From: an uncultured Flavobacteriaceae bacterium
Lineage (GTDB): Bacteria > Bacteroidota > Bacteroidia > Flavobacteriales > Flavobacteriaceae
Length of the DNA stretch: 64,000 nt
NCBI GenBank assembly: GCA_947500585.1
Contig: CANMSN010000014.1
Coordinates: 1-64,000 of the forward strand
Direction of reading: 5' to 3'
Under the pieces are notes generated by a model. It saw only the letters and a program-made list of their open reading frames with translations. It was not told the origin of the DNA and did no database searches. Position 1 is the first letter of the stretch; every line of letters begins with the position of its first letter. The position numbers and the translations under genes were made by a program. Below are positions 45,769 through 54,420 of the stretch, piece after piece.

Positions 45769-45934
45769 TATTTCTCAAACTATTTATATTAATTATACTT
45801 AGTATTTTATGTTTTTTTGGCATGTTATATGTAAAAACAAAAATGTAAAAATGGATTTAAAAGCAATCCTTAACGTAATAAAACAACGTATATAAACTGT
45901 TTAATATTGGTTTTACTTCAAAACAGCAATAAGT

Positions 45935-47866
45935 ATGAATAGATTTTTATTAACTCTAATTATAGTATTAGTATTTGGTTTAACTTCTTTAAGTGCACAA
46001 AATTTTAGCACACACCAAGTAAAGGAGGGAGAGACCATAGAAGACATTGCAAAACGCTATTATGTTTCTGTCATTGATATTTATACTTTCAATCCTGATG
46101 CCAAAAAAGAATTAAAGCCAAATACCGTACTAATCATTCCTATTTCTAAAGCAAAAAAGCCTACAGTAACTATTGTTAAAGAATTACAAGGTTTTAAAAG
46201 ACATAAAACTAAGCGTAAGGAAACACTTTATGGTATATCACAGAAATATGAAGTGTCTCAAGATGATTTAAAAAAGTACAACACCTTCTTATATGCAAAT
46301 ACACTAAAAAAGGGAGATGAACTTCAAATACCAATATTTAAAACAACTGAAGTCGCAGAAGAGAATGCAGCAACAAAAACATATACCGTATTACCTAAAG
46401 AAGGAAAGTGGCGTATAGCTTATAAATTTGGAATTACTTTAGAGGAATTGGAAGCACTCAATCCAGACATGGAAGAAGTATTAAAGGAAGGACAGGAAAT
46501 TAATGTGCCGAATTTAGATAGTGAAGAAGAAAAAGAAGTTGATGAACAATATAGCTACTATAAAGTTTTACCAAAAGAAGGCTTTTACCGTTTAAAACTT
46601 AAATTAGGTTTAGAACAGAGTGAGTTGGAAGCTTTAAACCCAGAGTTAATAGAAACTGGATTAAAAAATGGCATGATTTTGAAAATACCATATTCAAATT
46701 TAGCATATGGTATTACAGAAGCAGATTCTAACAGAATTAATTTAGTTGATAGTATTTCTGATTTTGGCACCAAAAACATAGCTATTATGTTGCCTTTTAG
46801 ATTGAATAAAGTTGATTTTGATTCTTCTTCAGACGCTAAAGAGAGTATAAAAAAAGATCCATATTTAAATGCATCATTAGACTTTTATTCTGGTGTTTTA
46901 TTAGCTATAGACTCATTAAAAACATTAGGACTATCTCTTAAAATAGATGTTTATGATACCAAACGTGAAATAAGTGAAGTTTCGAGAATCATAAATGAAA
47001 ATAACTTTGAAAATGTAAATGCAGTTATTGGACCTTTAACTGCTAAAACATTTGAGCAAGCTGCAATAGAATTACGTAACTTTAATATTCCTGTAATATC
47101 ACCTATAGGCACAGATTTACAATTATATGACAATGTGTTTCAGTCTAAACCTTCAGAAGATTTATTAAAAAATAAGATTGTAAATTATGTAAGGAAAGAT
47201 ACTTTGACGAATAATATTATAATTATATCAGACTCAAAGCATACAGAAGTTTCTAATAGTTTGAAAAGGGAATTTAATCATGCAAAACAAATCTATTCTG
47301 GAAAAGACAAAAAAACAGGAGAAGATAAATACTATATTACAAAAGATGATATTGAAATTAATATAAAACCAGGAAAAAATATTGTTTTTCTAGAAACAGA
47401 GAATACCGGTTTAGTTTCTAATGTAACAAGTGTTTTAGCCTCTTTAATTCAAAAAGAAAACAAAGAAGAAGGAAAAGAGCAAACAGATATTGTTTTAGTA
47501 ACCACCCATAAGAATTCTGCTTTTGAAGGCGATGAGGTTTCAAACGAGCATCTGTCTAAATTACAGTTTCATTTTGCTGCAACATCAAGAAGTTACAACG
47601 AAGGCAATCCATTTGCAAAGCGTTACAAGCAACTTTATAATATTACACCAAATGATGCGGCTGTAAAAGGTTTTGATTTAACTATGGATGTTGTATTGCG
47701 TTTAGTAACTTCAGAAGATTTGTATATGTCTGTAAATAAAGCTCCGCTTACGGAATATGTTGAAAATAAATTTGCTTACAAAAAGAAGCTTTTTGGAGGC
47801 TATTACAACAATACAGTTTATTTGGTAAAGTATGACGATTTAGCTGTTATAGAAGTTAAGCAATAA
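45935..47866 (+). CDS. LysM repeat protein with periplasmic-binding (PBP1-like) domain
   Basis: A 643-residue secreted protein. After a signal peptide ending TSLSAQ come four LysM modules at about residues 24-70, 90-134, 146-190 and 206-250 (for example VKEGETIEDIAKRYYVSVIDI and TKRKETLYGISQKYEV), which bind peptidoglycan glycans. From about 275 to the end is a type 1 periplasmic-binding fold like amino-acid ABC-transport receptors (NIAIMLPFRLN, DFYSGVLLAIDSLK, AVIGPLTAKTFEQA, IPVISPIGTD). No transporter genes adjoin, so the domain is probably a cell-wall sensor or scaffold and not a transport receptor. A hairpin follows the stop. Confidence 0.86.
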   Translation: MNRFLLTLIIVLVFGLTSLSAQNFSTHQVKEGETIEDIAKRYYVSVIDIYTFNPDAKKELKPNTVLIIPISKAKKPTVTIVKELQGFKRHKTKRKETLYGISQKYEVSQDDLKKYNTFLYANTLKKGDELQIPIFKTTEVAEENAATKTYTVLPKEGKWRIAYKFGITLEELEALNPDMEEVLKEGQEINVPNLDSEEEKEVDEQYSYYKVLPKEGFYRLKLKLGLEQSELEALNPELIETGLKNGMILKIPYSNLAYGITEADSNRINLVDSISDFGTKNIAIMLPFRLNKVDFDSSSDAKESIKKDPYLNASLDFYSGVLLAIDSLKTLGLSLKIDVYDTKREISEVSRIINENNFENVNAVIGPLTAKTFEQAAIELRNFNIPVISPIGTDLQLYDNVFQSKPSEDLLKNKIVNYVRKDTLTNNIIIISDSKHTEVSNSLKREFNHAKQIYSGKDKKTGEDKYYITKDDIEINIKPGKNIVFLETENTGLVSNVTSVLASLIQKENKEEGKEQTDIVLVTTHKNSAFEGDEVSNEHLSKLQFHFAATSRSYNEGNPFAKRYKQLYNITPNDAAVKGFDLTMDVVLRLVTSEDLYMSVNKAPLTEYVENKFAYKKKLFGGYYNNTVYLVKYDDLAVIEVKQ

Positions 47867-47870
47867 GCGT

Positions 47871-47903
47871 AAAGGCTAAGCGTTTATACTAAAATTAGCC
47901 TTT
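47871..47903 (+). terminator. Hairpin between the LysM and DUF922 genes
   Basis: AAAGGCTAA (47871-47879) pairs perfectly with TTAGCCTTT (47895-47903), loop 15 bases, starting 4 bp after the stop. The next ATG is at 47909, so it is either a terminator/attenuator or a processing stem inside an operon. Confidence 0.6.
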
Positions 47904-47908
47904 ATTAA

Positions 47909-48448
47909 ATGATTCGAATTCTCCTTGTAACATGTTGTTTTCTATGTATTCAAAAAGATGAACCTGTTTTATCTTGGAATGAATCTTATCAATTAACTTG
48001 GGTAGATTTTAAAGCAAAACCTAATAATAGGGTAAGTGCTACTGCAGTAACGGCATCAGGTATTACATTTGGGTTTTCTATAACCGAATCTAATTCTCAG
48101 CCTATAAGCTTTACAACAGAAGTTTATGCTCACTTTTACCCTCAAAAATCTTGGTTTAAACCTGAATTAGCTAACAACCATGTTTTGAGACATGAGCAAC
48201 TACACTTTGATATTACCGAATTGCATGCACGCAAATTTAGGCAACAAATAAGTAAGCTTAAAATATCAAATACCATTAAAAAAGACTTAAGAAATCTTCA
48301 TAATGAAATAAACAAGGCTTTAGAAGATATGCAAAATAAATATGATGCAGAAACAAATTTTTCACGACATGATGAATTTCAATCAAAATGGCAGCTTTAT
48401 GTTGATAAAGAACTTGAAAAATTATCTGAATATAAATCTGTAGATTAG
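47909..48448 (+). CDS. DUF922-like secreted putative zinc protease
   Basis: A 179-residue protein with a short N-terminal signal (MIRILLVTCCFLCIQ). The core has HVLRHEQLHFDITELHARK, which contains HExxH, the zinc-binding motif of metallopeptidases, with a downstream helical region. Family DUF922 is annotated as a predicted secreted Zn-dependent protease on this basis. A WNESYQLTWVDFKAKP opening is typical. It follows the LysM gene by 42 bp and precedes DUF3820 by 4 bp. Substrate unknown. Confidence 0.78.
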   Translation: MIRILLVTCCFLCIQKDEPVLSWNESYQLTWVDFKAKPNNRVSATAVTASGITFGFSITESNSQPISFTTEVYAHFYPQKSWFKPELANNHVLRHEQLHFDITELHARKFRQQISKLKISNTIKKDLRNLHNEINKALEDMQNKYDAETNFSRHDEFQSKWQLYVDKELEKLSEYKSVD

Positions 48449-48452
48449 CAAA

Positions 48453-48680
48453 GTGATTCCAGACAAACAATTCCTCATTACTTTAGCACATACTAAAATG
48501 CCTTATGGTAAATACGAAGGACGATATTTAATTGACTTACCCGAATATTATGTAGTTTGGTATAACAATAAAGGTTTTCCGAAAGGAAAGTTAGGAGAAC
48601 TATTAAAGCAAGTTTATGAATTGAAAGTTAATGGCTTAGAGCATTTAATTAGGAATATACAGAAGCAATATCCCAAATAA
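48453..48680 (+). CDS. DUF3820 family small protein
   Basis: A 75-residue protein with the DUF3820 signature HTKMPYGKYEGRYLIDLPEYYVVWY followed by GFPKGKLGELL. The family is related to the C-terminal part of some exonuclease proteins and is of unknown function. The start is GTG, 4 bp after the DUF922 stop, chosen because it gives the conserved length. Cytoplasmic. Confidence 0.82.
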   Translation: MIPDKQFLITLAHTKMPYGKYEGRYLIDLPEYYVVWYNNKGFPKGKLGELLKQVYELKVNGLEHLIRNIQKQYPK

Positions 48681-48729
48681 GTTTTTAATTCATAAAATTT
48701 AAAATTTCTACTGTTTGCTTATTCTACCT

Positions 48730-48893
48730 AACCCGCAAAGTATAGACTGCGCTCTGACTAACTTTTAGTATATTTATAAACTAAGGAAAACCCTTATGAT
48801 AACTACTACCTAACAATCTATAAGATTCATAGAGCGCAGCAAACGGTTCTCTTGTGTATGCTGCACATCCACGAACCTTATACTTTGCGGGTT
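48730..48893. repeat. 164-bp nested palindromic element
   Basis: Outer arms AACCCGCAAAGTATA (48730-48744) and its perfect complement (48879-48893) enclose inner arms CTGCGCTCT (48747-48755) and AGAGCGCAG (48831-48839), also perfect. The two inner arms are separated by 75 bases. It sits between two convergent genes and its last base is the first base of the stop codon of the M28 gene. The layout suggests a structured RNA or a palindromic mobile repeat; it is too long for an ordinary terminator. Confidence 0.7.
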
Positions 48894-49903
48894 TAATCCA
48901 ACTTAACACGTTCATCTCGATTAGCTAATTCCCAAGCGGTATGGAAAATTAAACGTGCACGTGTTTCTAAAAATTCGTAGTTAATTTTATCGGGTGTGTC
49001 ACTCGGTCTATGATAGTCGGCATGGGTGCCGTTAAAATAGAAAATAACAGGAACATTATTTTTAGCAAAATTATAGTGGTCTGAGCGGTAATAAAAACGG
49101 TTTGGGTCGTCTTCATCATTATAAGTATAATCAAACTCAATATTAAAAAACGCTTTATTTACAGCCTCTGAAACGTTATGTAATTCTTTACTTAATTTAT
49201 CCGATCCTATTAAATATAAGTAATTATCTTTTCCTTCATGTTTTGGGTCTACGCGCCCAATCATGTCTATATTTAAATTTGCAATAGTATTTTCTAAAGG
49301 AAAAATAGGGTCTTCATCTGTATAATAACCCGATCCGTAAAGTCCAATTTCTTCACCTGTAACATGTAAAAATAAAATAGAGCGTTTGGGCCCATTACCT
49401 TCTTTTACAGCTTTTTGAAATGCTTCGGCAATTTCTAAAATAGCAACTGTACCCGATCCGTCATCATCTGCACCATTGTTAATATCACCATTTTTAGAAA
49501 TACCTATATGGTCTAAATGTGCGGATATTATAAGCACTTCTTCTGGCTTTTCAGAGCCTTTTATGTATGCTAGAACATTTTCAGAATCATTAAAACCATC
49601 TCTTAAAAAATCTGCCGGAACTTCTTGAAAATAGTCGCCTTCTGCAATGGGTGATTGTATACCGTTTTCAACATAATGCGCTTTTATATAGTTTACTGCT
49701 TTTTTTTGACCAGGTTCACCAGTCTTTCTGCCTTCAAATTCATCAGAAGCGTAGGTGTAAAGCATTTCTTTTAATTCAGCAGAAGTTATTGTTTCGGCAT
49801 ATTCCTTAACAGATTTACTACTTTCTACTCCCTTTTTATTTTGAGAAGAACTGCATGATGTTATTAAGATTAATGTACAAAAAAGGAAGATAATTTTTTT
49901 CAT
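48893..49903 (-). CDS. M28 family zinc aminopeptidase, lipoprotein (copy 1)
   Basis: A 336-residue lipoprotein (lipobox ITSCSSS) of peptidase family M28. Metal ligands and catalytic residues are visible in order: His in SAHLDHIG, Asp in NNGADDDGSGT, the Glu pair in VTGEEIGLYGSGYY, Asp in NIDMIGRVD and His in YRSDHYNFAKN. M28 enzymes remove amino-terminal residues from peptides using two zinc ions. The protein should sit at the outer membrane. A second copy is encoded 63 bp upstream on the same strand. The gene ends inside a palindromic element. Confidence 0.9.
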   Translation of the reverse strand: MKKIIFLFCTLILITSCSSSQNKKGVESSKSVKEYAETITSAELKEMLYTYASDEFEGRKTGEPGQKKAVNYIKAHYVENGIQSPIAEGDYFQEVPADFLRDGFNDSENVLAYIKGSEKPEEVLIISAHLDHIGISKNGDINNGADDDGSGTVAILEIAEAFQKAVKEGNGPKRSILFLHVTGEEIGLYGSGYYTDEDPIFPLENTIANLNIDMIGRVDPKHEGKDNYLYLIGSDKLSKELHNVSEAVNKAFFNIEFDYTYNDEDDPNRFYYRSDHYNFAKNNVPVIFYFNGTHADYHRPSDTPDKINYEFLETRARLIFHTAWELANRDERVKLD

Positions 49904-49966
49904 TTATTTTAATTTTAAGCATACTATATTACAAAAAGTAATAAAAATATTTTTAATTAATTGAAG

Positions 49967-51022
49967 CTATTTTAAAAGCTCGTTATTTTCATCTGTAACC
50001 AAGGTGTGTTCTTGATTGGCTAATTGCCATGTGGTTGCAAAAATAAGTTTGGTACGCTTTTTAAGTAATTCGTATTCAATTTTATCTGGCGTATCGGTTG
50101 GTAAATGGTAATCATTATGTTCTCCATTAAAATAAAAAATTACTGGTATACCGTTTTTAGCAAAGTTATAATGGTCAGATCTGGAGTAATATCTATTCTT
50201 TTCGCCTTCTACATTGTATCTATAATCTAAATCAATATTAAAATAGGCGTTATTTACTTTTTCAGAAATATAATGTAGTTCTTTACTTAACCTATCTGAG
50301 CCTATTAAGTATATATAGTTCTTATTATTTTTATGAATATCATCAACCCTACCAATCATATCTATATTGAGATTTGCAATAGTGTTTTCTAAAGGAAAAA
50401 CAGGATTTTGAACATAATACTCTGAGCCTCTTTTACCAATTTCTTCAGCAGTAAGATGTAAAAATAAAATACTTCGTTTTGGACCATAACCATCTTTTTT
50501 TGCCATGGTAAAGGCTTGTGCCATTTCCATGAGAGCAACTGTTCCAGAACCATCATCATCCGCCCCGTAATTTATGTGTCCATCATCAGAAATCCCAAGG
50601 TGATCTAAATGCGCTGAAACGATAATAATTTCGTCTGGTTTTTCAGAACCTTCAATGAAGGCTAAAACATTTTCAGATGATTTAATATTGGTATTAGAGA
50701 AAAAATCGGCTGGAATGGTTTGAAAGTAATTATCGTCACCATACGCAGACTCAATGTTTTCGTTTATATAATATGTTTTTAAAAACTCTACTGCTTTTTT
50801 TTGTCCAGGTTCACCAGTTTTTCGTCCTTCAAAGTCATCAGAGGCATAGGTGTATAAATGTTTGCTAAATTCATCAGTAGTAATGGTATTCGCATACTTA
50901 ATAATTAATGTACTGTCTACCAATTGAATACTGTCTTTAATATTTTTAATTTTAGTAGTATATTTTTGTGTAGCACAGGTGCCAATTAGCACAAAGAGAG
51001 AGAGAGAGCTAAATATTTTCAT
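49967..51022 (-). CDS. M28 family zinc aminopeptidase (copy 2)
   Basis: A 351-residue paralogue of the neighbouring gene. The peptidase core is closely similar: SAHLDHLGIS, YGADDDGSGT, LTAEEIGKRGSEYY, NIDMIGRVD, YSRSDHYNFAKN, with all five zinc-site or catalytic residues kept. The N-terminus is a hydrophobic segment ending LIGTC, a weaker lipobox than in copy 1, and a longer linker precedes the core. Tandem duplication is the likely origin, and the small differences near the second motif (TAEEIGKRG against TGEEIGLYG) may change specificity. Confidence 0.9.
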   Translation of the reverse strand: MKIFSSLSLFVLIGTCATQKYTTKIKNIKDSIQLVDSTLIIKYANTITTDEFSKHLYTYASDDFEGRKTGEPGQKKAVEFLKTYYINENIESAYGDDNYFQTIPADFFSNTNIKSSENVLAFIEGSEKPDEIIIVSAHLDHLGISDDGHINYGADDDGSGTVALMEMAQAFTMAKKDGYGPKRSILFLHLTAEEIGKRGSEYYVQNPVFPLENTIANLNIDMIGRVDDIHKNNKNYIYLIGSDRLSKELHYISEKVNNAYFNIDLDYRYNVEGEKNRYYSRSDHYNFAKNGIPVIFYFNGEHNDYHLPTDTPDKIEYELLKKRTKLIFATTWQLANQEHTLVTDENNELLK

Positions 51023-51279
51023 TCTTATAATTAACTTTTTTTAGTCGCTAGCAACTTACAATTATTATTTTCTGGAAACAGAAAAGCTATATTTTATTAG
51101 TAAATTTTTAATATTTAACACAAATATACAATATATGAGGAAATTACTTACTGTAAAATTTATTTTTTTATGACGCTCAATAATTTCACTTTCATAGTAG
51201 TTTTTTAGTAACTGATATTTGTCATAGTTTTTCATGGTTAGTCATTTTACATTTACTTGGAAACTTATTTTCTGGTAAA

Positions 51280-52131
51280 ATGAAAACAATATTGCTTCCA
51301 ACAGATTTTTCAAAAAACTCGATTAATGCTATTAACTATGCCATTAAATTATGTGAGCATATTAGTTGCGACTTCTACATTCTTAATGTTATAAAGGTAT
51401 CTTCATTTATTTCAGATGATATGATGACGGTAACATCATCATCAACTATTTATAATACGCTTATTGATGCCGCAAAAAAATCAATTGATAATATTATTTC
51501 ACAAATTGAAAAACAATTTAAAAACAAGAACCATAATTTTCATGCTGTAGTAGATTACGATAATTTTATTGATTCTATAAATCAAACATGTGAAAACCAT
51601 AAAGTTGATTTAATAATAATGGGTACAAAAGGCGCAACTGGTTTAGAAAAAGTGATTTTTGGTAGTAACACAGTAAGAGTCATGCAGCGTTGTAAAGTGC
51701 CTACTCTAGCAATTCCAGATGGTTGTAAATTTGAAAGTATAGAAAATATTGCTTTTGCTACCACAAATTCTAAATATTTTAAAGTAGAAGAATTGAATGT
51801 TTTGAGTAAAATATTGGCTTTATATGAAGCTTCATTACAGATAATTCATTTAGCAGATCAAAATCATTTAGTATATGATGCTCATGACAATGTAGATTTT
51901 TTTAACACTAACTTCATTAGCGCAAAACATGAATTTATTGACGCACCGAGTAATGACATGTTTAATGTAGTTCATAATCATATTGAAAAAAACAAAATAA
52001 ATATGCTTGCAATAATGAATAAAAAGCATTCTTTTTTAGAGCGACTTTTTAAAACGCATAATGTAGAGCGATTTGCCTTTAAAATTGATATTCCGCTATT
52101 GGTTATGCAAACCAGTGCTAGAATTTCTTAA
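51280..52131 (+). CDS. Universal stress protein, tandem UspA domains
   Basis: A 283-residue protein with two UspA-like folds. The first (about residues 1-145) has the ATP-binding signature GTKGATGLEKVIFGSNTVRVMQRCKVPTLAIP; the second (about 150-283) is more divergent and lacks a clear Gly-rich loop, ending FAFKIDIPLLVMQ. Tandem UspA proteins act in stress survival, usually by binding nucleotide. Cytoplasmic. A cytochrome c gene follows on the same strand. Confidence 0.86.
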   Translation: MKTILLPTDFSKNSINAINYAIKLCEHISCDFYILNVIKVSSFISDDMMTVTSSSTIYNTLIDAAKKSIDNIISQIEKQFKNKNHNFHAVVDYDNFIDSINQTCENHKVDLIIMGTKGATGLEKVIFGSNTVRVMQRCKVPTLAIPDGCKFESIENIAFATTNSKYFKVEELNVLSKILALYEASLQIIHLADQNHLVYDAHDNVDFFNTNFISAKHEFIDAPSNDMFNVVHNHIEKNKINMLAIMNKKHSFLERLFKTHNVERFAFKIDIPLLVMQTSARIS

Positions 52132-52181
52132 TATAATGACATCAATTAAAATCCTTTATAAAGAAAAATGCCCTATGCCTA

Positions 52182-52631
52182 TTGGTTATCATGGTTTTGT
52201 TGTTTGCCAGTTGTAACGACTCTAAAAAAGGAGTTTCGTATGCAATTAAAAACAATAATTTTAAAAAAGACACCATTCATCCAGGTAAAAAACTCATGGA
52301 AACGTATTGTTATGCATGTCATGATGCTACAACTTCGGAAGATAAAAGATTAGCACCTCCAATGATTGCTATTAAAAGGCGCTACATTTTTAAAGATACT
52401 TCAAAAGAAGAGTTTATTACCGACATGCAAAACTGGATTAAAAACCCAACTGAAAAAGAAGCAAAAATGTTTGGAGCGGTAAGACGTTTTGGTGTGATGC
52501 AAAAATTACCATATCCTGATGATGTTATTGAGCAAATTGCAGACTACATGTATGATTATGAGATTGAGCAACCCGAATGGTTTGAAGAACATTATAATCA
52601 AATGGGTGGAAACCGTTCTAAAGGTAACTAA
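52182..52631 (+). CDS. c-type cytochrome lipoprotein with unclear start
   Basis: A monohaem cytochrome c: CYACH is the haem-binding CxxCH, with a Met ligand probably in GVMQKLPY. The N-terminal part is a lipoprotein signal ending LLFASCN. The TTG at 52182 or ATG at 52191 leaves no basic residues before the hydrophobic stretch. In the same frame, without a stop until 52137, the sequence reads LKSFIKKNALCLLV, so a normal signal would need a start at the TTA at 52146. The start is therefore a non-standard codon or has been lost. The protein should carry electrons in the periplasm. Length is about 150 residues. Confidence 0.75.
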   Translation: MVIMVLLFASCNDSKKGVSYAIKNNNFKKDTIHPGKKLMETYCYACHDATTSEDKRLAPPMIAIKRRYIFKDTSKEEFITDMQNWIKNPTEKEAKMFGAVRRFGVMQKLPYPDDVIEQIADYMYDYEIEQPEWFEEHYNQMGGNRSKGN

Positions 52632-52718
52632 AACCTGAAAATTATAAATTTTCACAGTTTGGGTGTAACATTTCTGTTCTCTGTGCGTCAAATAAGTATC
52701 AATCAAAAAAATACCATC

Positions 52719-53057
52719 ATGAGACAAGACAATCAATTAATCGTTATTACCCATTTGAGTCAGTTAATTATGTTAATTACTGGTTTTGGAAGCTTAATAT
52801 TACCATTAGTACTTTGGTTAACGCAAAAAGAAAAAGTGTATCAAATGGATGCACATGGTAAAAATATTGTAAACTTTCAATTAAGTTTAATCGTTTACTT
52901 TATTATCTGTATTCCTTTAATATTATTATTTGGTTTAGGTTTATTAGGCTTCATAGTTTTAGGAATTTTTTCAATACTATTCCCAATTATAAATGCTATT
53001 AAGGCTAGCCATGGCGAAACACCTAAATATCCTCTAGCTATTAATTTTATTAGCTAG
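52719..53057 (+). CDS. DUF4870 family membrane protein
   Basis: A 112-residue protein with three predicted membrane helices, matching DUF4870: the opening THLSQLIMLITGFGSLILPLVLW, then MDAHGKNIVNFQLSL and a terminal helix ending FPIINAIKASHGE. Function unknown. I chose the ATG at 52719 because it gives the conserved opening; an upstream in-frame ATG at 52659 adds 20 residues without family support. It is followed by repeat and terminator sequences. Confidence 0.82.
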   Translation: MRQDNQLIVITHLSQLIMLITGFGSLILPLVLWLTQKEKVYQMDAHGKNIVNFQLSLIVYFIICIPLILLFGLGLLGFIVLGIFSILFPIINAIKASHGETPKYPLAINFIS

Positions 53058-53101
53058 AATATAAAAACTCATTATCTCCTCTTAATTTTATTAGTTAGTG
53101 A

Positions 53102-53121
53102 ATTCCCGTGCAGACGAGAAT
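53102..53121. repeat. Small palindromic repeat with GCAG loop
   Basis: ATTCCCGT (53102-53109) pairs with ACGAGAAT (53114-53121) with one mismatch around a GCAG loop. The same stem type and the same loop occur at 60067-60086, so both are probably members of one dispersed repeat family. Confidence 0.5.
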
Positions 53122-53160
53122 CTTTTAAGGAAATCTACTTGTTAGATTTATGAGATAAGC

Positions 53161-53190
53161 AAAACGCTCACCAATTGGTGAGCGTTTTTT
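53161..53190. terminator. Strong bidirectional terminator
   Basis: AAAACGCTCACCAATTGGTGAGCGTTTTTT is a perfect palindrome (12 paired bases plus T-runs). It lies between the convergent DUF4870 and dnaN genes. Confidence 0.85.
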
Positions 53191-53216
53191 ATTATTTAAA
53201 AAAGAATATTTTATAT

Positions 53217-54335
53217 CTATGAGTTCAACATCACAGGCATCACTAACATCGTAATATGTTCACCTTCGTCAAGCCCGTCAACAGGAGTTAAAATACCTGC
53301 TCTATTTGGCATACTCATTTCAAGTTGTACTTCATCTGAACTTAGGTTGTTCAACATTTCAGTTAAAAACCGTGAGTTAAAACCAATTTGCATATCATCA
53401 CCTTGGTAATCACAAGTTAAACGCTCTTCAGCTTTATTACTATAATCGATATCTTCGGCAGAAATATTTAATTCTGCACCAGCAATTTTTAAACGAATTT
53501 GGTGTGTGGTTTTGTTCGAGAAAATACTAACACGACGTACTGAATTTAAAAACTGTGTTCTATCAATAGCTAACTTATTAGGATTCTCTTTAGGAATTAC
53601 CGCTTCGTAATTCGGATATTTTCCATCAATTAAGCGACAAATTAATTCTGAGTTTTCAAAAGTGAATTTCGCATTACTTTCATTGTATTCAATAGTAACG
53701 TTTTCTTCACTAGCGGCCAAAATACCTTTTAAAAGATTTAATGGTTTTTTAGGCATAATAAACTCCGCTACTTGACTAGCTTTGACATCTTCACGCGTAT
53801 ATTTTACTAATTTGTGCGCATCGGTAGCAACAAAGGTTAAACCTTCGGTTGAAAACTGGAAAAATACACCACTCATAACAGGGCGTAAATCGTCATTTCC
53901 AGCAGCAAAAATAGTTTTACTAATGGCAGTGGCTAAAACATCACCTAGAATAACCGTTTTACTTGGGTCTTCTAAAGCTACTGCTTTCGGGAATTCATTT
54001 CCATCAGCATAGGCTAAAGCATATTTACCATGATTAGAGCTGATTTCAACTGTGTTGTTATCTTCAATAACAAAAGTTAAGGGTTGCTCTGGAAATGTTT
54101 TTAAAGTATCCAATAACAAGCGTGCAGGTATGGCAACACTTCCTTTACTGTCACTTTCTACATCTAAAGTAGACGCCATTGTGGTTTCTAAATCACTTGC
54201 AGAAACAGTCAGACTCGTGTTGTCTAATTCAAATAGGAAATTATCTAAAATAGGTAAGGTGTTCGAACTGTTTATAACGCCACCTAAAACTTGTAATTGC
54301 TTTAATAAATATGTGCTAGATACTATAAATTTCAT
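53217..54335 (-). CDS. dnaN: DNA polymerase III beta sliding clamp
   Basis: The ring-shaped clamp that keeps DNA polymerase III on DNA. The 372-residue protein has three repeated clamp domains (about residues 1-120, 130-245, 250-372); characteristic stretches are LQVLGGVINSSNTLPILDNFLFE, GKYPNYEAVIP and the C-terminal LVMPVMLNS, the end expected of bacterial DnaN. It is a single gene, downstream of gldG on the same strand but 86 bp away, with a terminator at its end. Confidence 0.96.
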   Translation of the reverse strand: MKFIVSSTYLLKQLQVLGGVINSSNTLPILDNFLFELDNTSLTVSASDLETTMASTLDVESDSKGSVAIPARLLLDTLKTFPEQPLTFVIEDNNTVEISSNHGKYALAYADGNEFPKAVALEDPSKTVILGDVLATAISKTIFAAGNDDLRPVMSGVFFQFSTEGLTFVATDAHKLVKYTREDVKASQVAEFIMPKKPLNLLKGILAASEENVTIEYNESNAKFTFENSELICRLIDGKYPNYEAVIPKENPNKLAIDRTQFLNSVRRVSIFSNKTTHQIRLKIAGAELNISAEDIDYSNKAEERLTCDYQGDDMQIGFNSRFLTEMLNNLSSDEVQLEMSMPNRAGILTPVDGLDEGEHITMLVMPVMLNS

Positions 54336-54420
54336 CTATAAAAATGCGTTTTAGTTTAGAAAAATACTACTCACAAAGATATCCCAAACAGTCTATATTT
54401 GGAAACAAACTTATTAACAT

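Noticed and set aside
52168-52353. 61-codon open frame overlapping the cytochrome gene
   Set aside because: Wrong frame relative to the cytochrome with its CxxCH motif; composition not protein-like.
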